DNA from: Lutibaculum sp963816555
GTDB lineage: Bacteria; Pseudomonadota; Alphaproteobacteria; Rhizobiales; Tepidamorphaceae
Direction of reading: 5' to 3'
DNA length: 64,000 nt
NCBI GenBank assembly: GCA_963816555.1
Contig: CAWFLD010000014.1
Span: 1 to 64,000, forward strand
Below are positions 54,748 through 64,000 of this stretch, in pieces (the stretch's first letter is position 1; every line of letters starts with the position of its first letter). The notes below the pieces were generated by a model. The model was not told where the DNA came from and did no database searches. It worked only from the letters and a program-made list of their open reading frames with translations. The position numbers and the translations under genes were made by a program.

Positions 54748-57400
54748 ATGCGTTCCTCGAAGTTTCCCCCCAATTCCTCCCGATCCGGCAGCGGCGACAG
54801 CGAGCGCGGCGGTCCGTCCGGCCGGCTCCGCAGCCGGACGACGCCCGTGCCGAGGCAGGAGGCGACCTTCGTCTCCCCGAGCGGCACCGGCTACGGCGCC
54901 GTCGGCAATGTCCGCTTCGGGCGTACGCCCGACCGCGTGTTCGACGAGCGCCGGCGGCTGATGGAATCGACCTGGTGCCTGGACGAGCGCGACGACGGCT
55001 CGCGCTTCACCGCGGCGACCGGCGATGACGGCGCGGCGCGGCAGGCCGAGACGGGTGCGCCATCCGACGCTTTCGACGCGCCGGACTGGTTCGCCGCCTT
55101 CTCGCTGCCGACGAAGGCGCGCTTCACCCGGACGCCCGACAGCCTGCGCGGCGGCCGCGGCGAGCGCGCGGCGGACGACGCCGAGGCCGCAGGCGAGCGC
55201 GATGCGTCCGGCATCGGCGAGACGAAGGCGGACATGGCCGCGAGGCCCGATGCCGCCGAGGCGGCGCAGCCGTCCGACGGAGCGCCGGCCTCGCCCTTCC
55301 GCCACCTCGCCCGCATGATCCAGGTGGAGCTCGACGGGGTGCCGCCCGCCGTGCCCGAGCAGGACAACAGCGTCCTTCTGGGCATCTCGCGCCGGCGCAG
55401 CGACGCGGTCCCCGCGCCGGACACGATCGTCTCCGTCCCGGCGCCCGAACCGCAGCCCGAACCGCAGCCCGACGCGCCGTCGTCCGAGGCGCGTCCCGCC
55501 GCGCCGTCTGCTCACTCCGAGCCCGCGCAACCGGCCGCGCCCGCGTCCGGCGGCCTCTCGTCGCTGCCCTGGGGCATGGTGAGCGCATCCTACAGCTGGA
55601 CGGGCGTCATGCTGGCGGCGACGCCGCAGGCGCCGGCAGAAAAGGCGTCGGCGGAGAAGGCGCCGGTCGAAAGAGCGCCGGGCGAAGCCGTCGCGCCCGT
55701 GGCCGAAAAGCCCGCACCGGCCGCCGCGAAGCCTGCCCCCGAGGCCCCCGCCCGCAGCGCCCCGCGCGCCGCAGGCCGCAGCCCCCGCAACGCAGGCTGC
55801 CGCCCCCGCCGTCGCTCCCTCGGTTCCGGCGCCCAAGTCCGAGGCGCCGGCGCCGGTTCTGCCGCGCGAGGCTTACGAATACGAGCTGCCGTCGCTCGAC
55901 CTCCTGTCGGAGCCGCCGGAGGCCGAGCCGCGCTTCGAGCACTCCGAGGAATATCTCTGCCAGATGTCGGAGAAGCTCGAGAAGACGCTGAAGGACTTCG
56001 GCGTGCGGGGCGAGATCATCGACGCCAATCCGGGCCCGGTGGTCACGCTCTACGAGATGGAGCCGGCGCCGGGGCTGAAGCTCAACAAGGTGATCAACGT
56101 CTCGAGCGACATCGCCCGGTCGATGTCGGCCGTGTCGGCCCGCGTCTCGGTCGTCGAGGGCCGCAACATCATCGGCATCGAGCTGCCGAACCGCGAGCGC
56201 GAGACCGTCTGGCTGCGCGAATTGCTGGCGGATGGCGGCTTCGCGACCTCCAAGACCAAGCTGGGTATCTGCCTCGGCAAGACGATCGGCGGCAACCCGC
56301 TGATCGCCGATCTCGCCCGCATGCCGCACCTGCTGGTCGCCGGCACCACGGGCTCGGGCAAGTCGGTCGCGATCAACGCGATGATCCTGTCGCTGCTCTA
56401 CAAGCGCAGCCCGGCCGAATGCCGGCTGATCATGATCGACCCCAAGATGCTGGAGCTGTCGGCCTACGAGGGCATCCCGCACCTGCTGACGCCGGTCGTC
56501 ACCGACCCGCAGAAGGCGGTGACCGCGCTCAAGTGGGCGGTCCGCGAGATGGAGGACCGCTACCGCAAGATGGCGCATCTCGGCGTGCGCAACCTCGACG
56601 GCTTCAACCAGCGGGTCGCCGAGGCGCGCGAGAGGGGCGAGGTGATCCGCCGCTCCGTGCAGACCGGCTTCGACAAGGAGACGGGCAAGCCGGAGTACCA
56701 GGAGATCGAGATGTCGCTCGATCCCCTGCCGTACATCGTCGTCATCGTCGACGAGATGGCCGACCTGATGATGGTCGCCGGCAAGGAGATCGAGGCGGCG
56801 ATCCAGCGCCTGGCGCAGATGGCCCGCGCCGCCGGCATCCACCTCATCATGGCGACGCAGCGGCCCTCGGTCGACGTCATCACCGGCACGATCAAGGCGA
56901 ACTTCCCGACGCGCATCTCCTTCCAGGTGACCTCGCGCATCGACAGCCGCACGATCCTCGGCGAGCAGGGCGCGGAGGAGCTGCTCGGCGCCGGCGACAT
57001 GCTCTACATGGTCGGCGGCGGCCGCATCACCCGCGTGCACGGGCCCTTCGTCTCCGACGGCGAGGTCGAGCAGGTCGTCGAGCACCTGAAGCGCCAGGGG
57101 CGGCCGGAATATCTCGAGGAGGTGACCGACGAGGCCGGCGACACCGAGCAGGCCGAGGAGCAGGACACGGCGGTGTTCGACCAGGGCTCGTTCGGCGAGG
57201 AGTCGGGCGACCTCTACGAGCAGGCGATCCGCGTCGTGCTGCGCGACCGCAAGGCCTCGACCTCCTACATCCAGCGCCGCCTGCAGATCGGCTACAACCG
57301 CGCCGCGTCGCTGATGGAGCGGATGGAGGAGGAGGGCGTCGTCGGCCCGGCCAACCACGCCGGCAAGCGCCAGATCCTCGCCGAGGACGGCGCGCTGTAG
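54748..57400 (+). CDS. FtsK/SpoIIIE-type DNA translocase without visible membrane helices, one +1 break
   Basis: This is a hexameric dsDNA pump of the FtsK family (about 883 residues after correction). The C-terminal motor is complete: Walker A AGTTGSGKSVAINAMILSL, Walker B YIVVIVDEMADLMMVAGKEI and the gamma winged helix (ASTSYIQRRLQIGYNRAASL). The first 390 residues are charged, then Pro/Ala-rich (PAPEPQPEPQPDAPSSEARP), and no transmembrane segment is seen, unlike canonical FtsK with its four helices. An extra base between about 55745 and 55775, in the Pro/Ala repeat, shifts to the motor frame. The ATG at 54748 was chosen; a GTG at 54742 is also possible. It may be a second, soluble FtsK of the genome. 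Confidence 0.85.
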
Positions 57401-57446
57401 CCGCCCGCAACCGTACCGGGGGCCTCCGCGCGGCGGTCCCCGGTCC

Positions 57447-57468
57447 GTTCCCACGCGAGCGTGGGAAC
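57447..57468 (+). terminator. Hairpin downstream of the FtsK-type gene
   Basis: Perfect 9-base arms gttcccacg and cgtgggaac enclose cgag, 46 bases after the FtsK-type stop. It is followed by aaccacgg without a T-run. The rest of 57401-57672 shows no gene. Confidence 0.55.
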
Positions 57469-57672
57469 AACCACGGAAGGGGCGTCCGGCGCCGAAACGG
57501 CGGATTCGGGCGCGACGCCGGAGGCGTTCGACGAGAACGTCCCTGAACGGCGTCGAATTCTCCGCCGATGGACGGCCAGCGACAGCGACCTTCAGGGTCG
57601 AGGGGCGTTTCAGCGCAAAGCGGCCCGACGTCGTTTATGAGGTCGAACCCTAGCGCCATCCCGTTGATTGTG

Positions 57673-57701
57673 CTTGTTATTCCGGCTGGAATATCGACAA
57701 G
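57673..57701. promoter_or_regulatory. Interrupted dyad upstream of the HTH/solute-binding regulator
   Basis: Sequence cttgttattcc (57673-57683) pairs with ggaatat...acaag (57688-57701), a dyad with a 3-base asymmetry (CTTGT-TATTCC against CTTGTCGATATTCC). It lies 13 bases before the start codon at 57714, in a local A+T-rich patch. It could be an autoregulatory operator. Confidence 0.45.
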
Positions 57702-57713
57702 AACAATGGGACG

Positions 57714-58620
57714 ATGGCGCAAGATACGCCCGAATACATGACCACCAAGGAGGTCGCCGACCTCCTTCGCCTCAAGGAACGGCGCGTCTACGACCTTGCG
57801 GCGGCGGGCGAGATTCCCTGCACGAGGGCGGTCGGCAAGCTCCTGTTCCGCCGGGCGAACATCGACGCATGGCTCGCCGGCCACGACACCGGCGCCGTGC
57901 AGCAGAACGCGGCGGCGCTGCCGCGCGTCATGCTCGGCAGCCACGACCCGCTGCTCGACTGGGCGATCCGCGAATCCCAGTGCGGCATCGCGACCTTCTT
58001 CGACGGCAGCTTCGACGGTCTGGCGCGCTTCGAGCGCAGCGAGGGGATCGCCGCCGGCCTGCACGCCTATTCGCCGGAGGAGGACGCCTGGAACGTGCCG
58101 TTCGTGCGCGACGCGTTCGGCCGCGGCAACGTCGTCCTCGTCGAATGGGCCTGGCGCGAGCGCGGCTTCGTCGTTCCGGCCGGCAACCCCATGGGGATCG
58201 AGCATCCCAAGGACCTCGCCCGGGCGCGCGTCGTGCCGCGCCAGGAGCAGGCCGGCAGCCAGACGCTGCTCGTGCACGTCCTCGAGCGCGACGGCGTCGA
58301 TCCTGCGGCGATCGAGTTCATCCATCCCGCGCGCACGGAGAACGACGCCGCCGCCGCCGTGGCCGAGGGCCGGGCGGACGCCGCCTTCGGCCTGCGTTCG
58401 GTCGCCCGCGAATATCGTCTCGACTTCGTGCCGGTGATCCGCGAGCGCTACGACCTGCTGGTCGATCGCGCGGAATGGTTCGAGGCGCCGTTCCAGCGTC
58501 TCGTCCGCTTCGCCGGCTACCGAGACCTTCGCCGAGAAGGTGGCGGCGAGCGTCGGCTACGACGTCTCGGGCTTCGGCACCGTCCACTTCAACGCGCGGG
58601 CGACCGGCGCGCCGCGCTGA
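57714..58620 (+). CDS. HTH regulator fused to a periplasmic-binding-protein-like domain, one +1 break
   Basis: The protein (about 301 residues after correction) starts with an excisionase/MerR-like helix-turn-helix (residues 9-54: MTTKEVADLLRLKERRVYDL, then LLFRRANIDAWLAG). It continues with a solute-binding domain (LPRVMLGSHDPLLDWAIRES, TFFDGSFDGLARFERSEGIA, GNPMGIEHPKDLARARVV) like those sensing molybdate or similar oxyanions. An extra base near 58518 shifts the last 33 residues; the +1 frame ends TETFAEKVAASVGYDVSGFG to the stop at 58620. It converges on fdhD with 7 bases between, so control of the molybdenum-dependent formate dehydrogenase is plausible but inferred. Confidence 0.8.
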
Positions 58621-58627
58621 TCCGCGC

Positions 58628-59494
58628 TCAGGTGCCCGTCGCGGGCGCGGCCAGCACGATCCGGTCCGGCCGCGTGAAGATCTCGAAGCCGTCGTTGCGC
58701 GCGACGGCGACGAGCGTGATGCCGGCCGCCTCGGCGGTGCGGATCGCCAGCGCCGTCGGCGCCGAGACGGCCATCAGCACCGGCACGCCGAGGACGGCGG
58801 CCTTCTGGACCATCTCGACCGAGACGCGGCTGGTGATGACCGCGATCCCGCCGCCGGCGGTCAGTTCCTGGCGCGCCATGGCGCCGACGAGCTTGTCCAT
58901 CGCGTTGTGCCGGCCGAGATCCTCGCGCGCCACGAGGAGGCCCGCTCCCGGCGACCAGAAGCCGGCGGCGTGCACGGCGCGCGTCGCGCGGTGCAGGGCC
59001 TGCGCGTCGCCGAGCGCAGCCAGCGCGGCGTTGAGATGGCCGGCCTCGAACCGCGCCCGGCTGTCGACGGCGGGCGGAACGGGCAGGGCCTCCGACAGGC
59101 TTTCGACGCCGCAAAGGCCGCAGCCGGTCGGCCCGGCCATCATCCGGCGGCGCTCCGACAGCCGGGCGTTGCAGGCCTCGCCGACCCACAGGCGGGCCTC
59201 GACGCCGTCGTCCTGCGGCACGATCTCGACGGACTCGATGTCCCACGGGTGGGACACGAGCCGCTCCGTCAGGCTGAAGCCGACCGCGAAGTCCTCGAGG
59301 TTCGCCGGCGTCGCCATCATCACGGCCTGGGTCGAGCCGTTGTAGGTGAGGGCGATCGCCGTCTCCTCGGGCACGGAGCGCTCGTCGCCCGGCTGCAGCG
59401 AGCCGCGCCACGCCACGCGCGGCACGCTCTGCCGCGTCGGCGGCATCGTCGGCGGCGCGCGGTCGGGCAGGGCGACGGCGGTCACGGCCGTCAC
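58628..59494 (-). CDS. fdhD: Formate dehydrogenase accessory sulfurtransferase FdhD
   Basis: FdhD transfers sulfur from IscS-type desulfurase to the molybdenum cofactor of formate dehydrogenase. The 288-residue protein has the family segments RSVPEETAIALTYNGSTQAV, MATPANLEDFAVGFSLTERL, the active CGLCG motif (C125, C128), AREDLGRHNAMDKLVG and VITSRVSVEMVQKAAVLGVP. It starts with GTG at 59494, overlapping the fdsD stop as GTGA, so it is coupled to the structural genes. It is the last gene of the fds operon seen here. Confidence 0.94.
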   Translation of the reverse strand: MTAVTAVALPDRAPPTMPPTRQSVPRVAWRGSLQPGDERSVPEETAIALTYNGSTQAVMMATPANLEDFAVGFSLTERLVSHPWDIESVEIVPQDDGVEARLWVGEACNARLSERRRMMAGPTGCGLCGVESLSEALPVPPAVDSRARFEAGHLNAALAALGDAQALHRATRAVHAAGFWSPGAGLLVAREDLGRHNAMDKLVGAMARQELTAGGGIAVITSRVSVEMVQKAAVLGVPVLMAVSAPTALAIRTAEAAGITLVAVARNDGFEIFTRPDRIVLAAPATGT

Positions 59495-59718
59495 GCGGCC
59501 CTCGGCACGTCGCCGCCGGGCCAGGCCTTGATGACGAGGGGATCGAGCCCCTCGCCGCCCTCGGCGATGTGGGCGTCGAGCTTGCGGCGCATGTTCATCG
59601 TCCAGAAGTCCTTGATGTGGCCGGCGATGCCCGGCACCGACTCCTCTTCCGGGTAGGCCTTGAAGAAGGCGGCGATCTGGTTCGCCATGCGGATCAGTTC
59701 CTGAAGGTCGCCGCTCAT
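59491..59718 (-). CDS. fdsD: NAD-dependent formate dehydrogenase delta subunit
   Basis: FdsD is a small subunit or assembly factor of the soluble fds-type formate dehydrogenase. The 75-residue protein contains LQELIRMANQIAAFFKAYPE and HIKDFWTMNMRRKLDAHIAE, which match FdsD, and ends DPLVIKAWPGGDVPRAA. It starts at 59718 overlapping the fdsA stop by four bases and ends overlapping the fdhD start by four bases. The order fdsB-fdsA-fdhD varies among species; here fdsD precedes fdhD. Confidence 0.92.
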   Translation of the reverse strand: MSGDLQELIRMANQIAAFFKAYPEEESVPGIAGHIKDFWTMNMRRKLDAHIAEGGEGLDPLVIKAWPGGDVPRAA

Positions 59719-62572
59719 TCCGCTGCCTCCATCGCCCTGCGGTAGTTCGTCTCGAGCAGGGTCTCGCGCTCCATCTGCCAGTCGGAGGGCTGGTTCGAGC
59801 GCGCGACCTGCACCGCCGTCACCTTGTATTCCGGGCAGTTGGTCGCCCAGTCCGAGTAGTCGGTGGTGATCACGTTCGAGCCGGAGGTCGGATGGTGGAA
59901 CGTCGTGTAGACGACGCCCTGCGGCATGCGCTCCGAGATCATGGCCGGCAGCGTCACCGCGCCCATGCGGCTCTGGATCGATACCATGTCGCCGTCCGCC
60001 AGCCCGCGTTCCTCCGCGTCGAAGGGATGGATCTCCAGCACGTCCGTCTCGTGCCAGCGGGAGTTCTCCGTCCGCCGGGTCTGCTGGCCGACATTGTACT
60101 GGCTGAGGATGCGGCCCGTGGTCAGGATCAGCGGGAAGGAGCGATTGGTCCTCTCGTCCGTCGGCACGTACTCGGTGATCATGAACTGGCCCTTGCCGCG
60201 GACGAAGCCGCCGACATGCATGGTCGGCGTGCCGTCGGGGGCCGCGTCGTTGACCGGCCACTGCATCGAGCCCTCGGCATCGAGGCGGGCGAAGCTGACG
60301 CCCTTGAAGGTCGGCGTCAGGCGGGCGATCTCGTCCATGATCTCGGCGGCCGAGCCGTAGTGCATGTTGTAGCCCATGGCGCGGGCGAGGCGGGCGACCG
60401 CCTCCCATTCCGACATGCCGCTCTTCTCCGCCATCACCGGGCGCACGCGGTTGATGCGGCGCTCGGCGTTGGTGAAGGTGCCGTCCTTCTCCAGGAACGA
60501 GGTGCCGGGGAAGAAGACGTGCGCGTAGGCGGCGGTCTCGTTCAGGAACAGGTCCTGCACGACGATGCAGTCCATCGCCTCGAGCGCCGCCGTCACGTGG
60601 CGTGTGTTGGGGTCGGACTGGGCGATGTCCTCGCCCTGCACGAACAGGCCGCGATAGGTGCCGTCGACGGCGGCGGCGAACATGTTGGGGATCCGCAGGC
60701 CGGGCTCGGCCGACAGCTCGACGCCCCAGTCCTTCTCGAAGGCGCCGCGCACCCGGTCGTCGGAGACGTGGCGATAGCCCGGGAACTCGTGCGGGAACGA
60801 GCCCATGTCGCACGAGCCCTGCACGTTGTTCTGGCCGCGCAGAGGGTTCACGCCGACGCCCTCGCGGCCGAAATTGCCGGTCGCCATGGCGAGGTTCGCG
60901 AGCGCCATGACCATGGTCGAGCCCTGGCTGTGCTCGGTCACGCCGAGGCCGTAGTAGATCGCCGCGTTGCCGCCGGTGGCGTAGAGCCGCGCGGCCTTGC
61001 GGACCTCTTCCGCCGGGACGCCGGTGCGCTCCTCGAGCGCCTCGGGGGAGTTGCGCTCCTCCGAGACGAAGTCGCGCCAGCGGCCGAACTCGACCGCGTC
61101 GCAGCGCTCGGCCACGAACTCCTCGTCGACGAGCCCTTCCGTCACGACGACGTGGGCGAGCGCGTTCATCAGCGCGACGTTGGTGCCGGGCCTGAGCTGC
61201 AGGTGGTGCGACGCCTCGACGTGCGGCGAGCGCACGAGGTCGATGCGCCGCGGGTCGGCGACGATCAGCTTCGCGCCCTTCGCGGATGCGCTTCTTCATG
61301 CGCGAGGCGAAGACGGGGTGGCCGTCGGTGGGGTTGGCGCCGATGACGAGGATGACGTCGGCCTCGTCGACCGACCTGAAGTCCTGCGTGCCGGCCGAGG
61401 TGCCGAGCGTCGTCTTGAGGCCGTAGCCCGTCGGCGAGTGGCAGACGCGGGCGCAGGTGTCGACGTTGTTGTTGCCGAACGCGGCGCGGATCAGCTTCTG
61501 GACGAGCGTAGACCTCCTCGTTGGTGCAGCGCGAGGAGGTGATGCCGCCGATCGAGCCCTTGCCGTGGCGCTCCTGGATGTCCTTGAAGCGGGTCGCGGC
61601 GTAGGCGATCGCCTCGTCCCAGCTCACCGCGCTTCCACGGATCGGTGGTCTTCTCGCGGATCATCGGCGTGGTGATGCGGTCCTTGTGGGTCGCGTAGCC
61701 CCAGGCGAAGCGGCCCTTCACGCAGGAATGGCCCTCGTTCGCGCCGCCGTCCTTGTAGGGCACCATGCGGACGACCTCGGTCGCCCTGCAGCTCCGCCTT
61801 GAAGGAGCAGCCGACGCCGCAATAGGCGCAGGTCGTGAGCACCGTGCGGTTCGGCACGCCGTGCTCGATGCACGCTCTTCTCGCGCAGCGTCGCGGTCGG
61901 GCAGGCCTGCACGCAGGCGCCGCAGGAGACGCATTCGGAGCCGAAGAAATCCTCCGCCATCAGGCCGGCGGAGACCTTGGAGTCGAAGCCGCGGCCTTCG
62001 ATCGTCAGCGCGAAGGTGCCCTGCACCTCCTCGCAGGCCCGCACGCAGCGCGAGCAGACGATGCACTTGGAGGCATCGAAGGTGAAGTAGGGGTTCGACT
62101 CGTCCTTCGGCGGCGCGGCCTCGGCGAAGTGCTTCTCGCCCTCGAAGCCGTAGCGCACGTCGCGCAGGCCGACCTCGCCGGCGGTGTCCTGCAGCTCGCA
62201 GTCGCCGTTCGCCGCGCAGGTCAGGCAGTCGAGCGGATGGTCGGAGATGTAGAGCTCCATCACGCCGCGGCGGATCTTCTCGAGCCGCGCCGTCTGCGTC
62301 CTCACCACCATGCCCTCGCGCACCGGCGTGGTGCAGGAGGCGGGCGTGCCCTTCGCGCCCTCGATCTCGACGAGGCACATGCGGCACGAGCCCCATGCGT
62401 CGAGCATGTCGGTCGCGCACAGGCTCGGAATGTCCTGGCCGATGCCCTTGGCGGCGCGCATCACCGACGTGCCCTCGGGCACGGTGACGGAAATGCCGTC
62501 GATCGTCAGGCTGACCGTCGCTTCGGAAACGGACTTCGGGGTGCCGAAATCCGGCACTGCGAGAACACCCAT
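59715..62572 (-). CDS. fdsA: NAD-dependent formate dehydrogenase alpha subunit, five +1 breaks
   Basis: FdsA is the molybdopterin subunit oxidising formate to CO2. The N-terminus holds a 2Fe-2S domain (C52, C63, C66, C80), a His-Cys3 4Fe-4S site (H112, C116, C119, C125) and two ferredoxin 4Fe-4S sites (C170-C180, C214-C224). The catalytic domain follows with CAYCGVGCSFKAEL, KGRFAWGYATHKDRIT and the active-site cysteine in ARVCHSPTG, so it is not a selenoprotein. Extra bases occur near 61870, 61780, 61630, 61508 and 61277; each +1 frame resumes exactly in register with the family. The corrected length of about 950 residues is normal. The ATG at 62572 has gagaga upstream, 19 bases after fdsB. 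Confidence 0.92.
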
Positions 62573-62591
62573 GGTTTCTCTCCTCGTCGCT

Positions 62592-64000
62592 TTATTCGGC
62601 TGCCGCGGCGTGGGGCGCGCGGTCGAAATCCTCGGGGAACAGGCGCATCGCGCTCTTCACCGGCATCGGGCGTCAGCCCGCCCATGGCGCAGAGCGAGCC
62701 GTCGGTCATGACCTCGCAGAGGTCGTCGACGAGGGCGATGTTCTTCGCCACCTCCTCGCCGCGCAGGATCTTCTCGATCGTCTCCTTGCCGCGGATCGCG
62801 CCGATGCGGCAGGGCGTGCACTTGCCGCAGCTCTCGATCTCGCAGAACTCGAAGGCGAAGCGGGCCATCTCGGCCATGTCGGCGGTGTCGTCGAACACCA
62901 CGATTCCGCCGTGGCCGAGCATCGCCCCGGCCTCGGCCAGCGCCTCGTAGTCCATCGGCAGGTCGAGCATCGCCTCGTCGACATAGGCGCCGAGCGGGCC
63001 GCCGATCTGGGCGGCGCGGAACGGCCGGCCGGAGGCGGTGCCGCCGCCGAACTCCTCGATGAGCTCGCGGATCGTGACGCCGAACGCCTTCTCCACGAGG
63101 CCGCCATGCCTGACGTTGCCGGCGAGCTGGAAGGGCTGGGTGCCGCGCGAGCGGCCGATGCCGTAGTCCTTGTAGAACTCCGCGCCCTTGGCGAGGATCA
63201 GCGGCACGGCGGCCAGCGACAGGACGTTGTTGACGACGGTCGGCTTGCCGAACAGCCCGGCAATGGCGGGAATCGGCGGCTTGACGCGCACCGTGCCGCG
63301 CTTGCCCTCCATGCTCTGCAGCATCGAGGACTCCTCGCCGCAGATATAGGCGCCGGCGCCGCGGCGCACGAAGAGCCGGAACGGCTGCCCGGAGCCCATG
63401 ACGTCGTCGCCGAGCACGCCCCTGTCCTCGCAGATGCGGATCGCCGCCTTCATCGCGGCGATGGCGTGCGGGTATTCGGAGCGGATGTAGACGTAGCCCT
63501 CGCTCGCGCCGGTCGCGAGGCCGGCGATCGCCATGCCCTCGATCAGGCAGAACGGGTCGCCCTCCATGATCATGCGGTCGGCGAAGGTGCCGCTGTCGCC
63601 CTCGTCGGCGTTGCAGCAGACATATTTCTGGCCGTCGGGCAGCTCGGAGACGGTCTTCCACTTGATGCCCGTCGGGAAGCCGGCGCCGCCGCGGCCGCGC
63701 AGGCCGGAATCGGCGACCGTCCTGACGATGTCGGCGCGGGGCATCGAGGCGGCCCTGCGCAGGCCCTCGAGGCCGCCATGCGCCTCGTAGTCGGCGAGGT
63801 CGAGCGGATCGATCACGCCGACGCGGGCGAAGGTCAGCCGCTCCTGGCGGCGCAGATACGGGATCTCCTGCGGTCGGCCCGAGCGCCAGGCGGTGCTGGC
63901 CGCCATTGAGGAAGCCGGCCTCGAAGAGCCCGGGCACGTCTTCCGGGGCGACGGGGCCGTAGGCGAGGCGGGTGCCGTCGACCTCGACCTCGACCAGCGG
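62592..64000 (-). CDS. fdsB: NAD-dependent formate dehydrogenase beta subunit, cut by right edge, two +1 breaks
   Basis: FdsB is the diaphorase subunit passing electrons from FdsA to NAD through FMN and a 4Fe-4S cluster. The visible part has the FMN/NADH motif SGLRGRGGAGFPTGIKWK, the segment YICGEESSMLQSMEG, and the cluster motif CGKCTPCRIG, as in NuoF. The N-terminus lies beyond the window. An extra base near 63869 separates EAGFLNGGQHRLALGPT from EIPYLRRQERLTFARVG. Another near 62666 separates SLCAMGGLTP from MPVKSAMRLFPEDFDRAPHA, after which the stop TAA at 62592 follows. fdsA begins 19 bases later. Confidence 0.92.

Noticed and set aside
54637..55836. Long open frame antisense to the FtsK-type gene, and many similar antisense frames across the window
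   Set aside because: At about 70% G+C with NNS codon bias, stop-free shadow frames are expected opposite real genes. These have repetitive Arg/Ala/Gly-rich compositions and no family features.
61270..63870. fdsA and fdsB as pseudogenes
   Set aside because: All metal-site cysteines and flanking segments are intact, there are no stops after correcting single extra bases, and the same +1 pattern occurs in genes likely to be essential (cbbT, ftsK-type).

Overview
The window is about 70% G+C with strong third-position G/C bias. It looks like chromosomal DNA of an alphaproteobacterium, most likely Hyphomicrobiales. The main reasons are the red-type (form IC) RuBisCO operon in the order cbbR-FPTALSXE, the urtABCDE-ureD-ureAB-ureCEFGJ nitrogen locus, and an fds-type soluble NAD-dependent formate dehydrogenase. 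I see no phage, insertion sequence, CRISPR array, rRNA or tRNA.

Layout. 1-10475: cbbR (cut by the left edge) diverges from a complete Calvin cycle operon cbbFPTALSXE and a thioredoxin-like gene. 10605-12394: glutathione-dependent formaldehyde dehydrogenase and a DUF938 methyltransferase. 12419-24410 (minus strand): urea ABC transporter urtABCDE, ureD, a fused ureA-ureB, one unrelated plus-strand secreted protein gene, then ureCEFGJ. A good sigma-54 (-24/-12) promoter precedes urtA. 25055-32830: mixed genes (inositol-phosphatase-like, two DUF4336 paralogues, GT39-like glycosyltransferase, PAP2 phosphatase, PHP phosphoesterase, and a nitroreductase-phosphoribosyltransferase pair behind an FNR/FixK-like promoter). 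32938-44407: sulfotransferase, a GntR repressor coupled to a FAD/Fe-S 2-hydroxyacid dehydrogenase, and, divergently, serine-glyoxylate aminotransferase, a TRAP transporter, a crotonase and a CoA transferase, then a GlcG/HbpS protein. 44693-49196: a small HTH-like protein, pyrE, a HAD phosphatase, a methyltransferase, a choline-kinase-like gene and a DeoR-type regulator. 49560-54620: a quaternary-amine ABC transporter with a doubled permease and a second kinase-like gene. 54748-57400: an FtsK-type translocase without visible membrane segments. 57714-64000: an HTH/solute-binding regulator, then fdhD, fdsD, fdsA and fdsB (cut by the right edge).

How it fits together. Formaldehyde dehydrogenase, formate dehydrogenase and the Calvin operon together suggest that the cell can oxidise C1 compounds to CO2 with NADH and refix the CO2. 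RuBisCO oxygenase activity yields glycolate, so the hydroxyacid dehydrogenase next to serine-glyoxylate aminotransferase may belong to a salvage route; this is an inference. Urea uptake and hydrolysis supply nitrogen.

Data caution. Eleven conserved genes carry 18 single-base frame breaks, and every one is a +1 (one extra base in the coding direction). Five fall within 600 bases of fdsA. No common slippery sequence is visible, so insertion-type assembly error is the likely cause. The uniform sign is nevertheless the most striking feature of the window, and these genes are annotated here across the breaks instead of being called pseudogenes.
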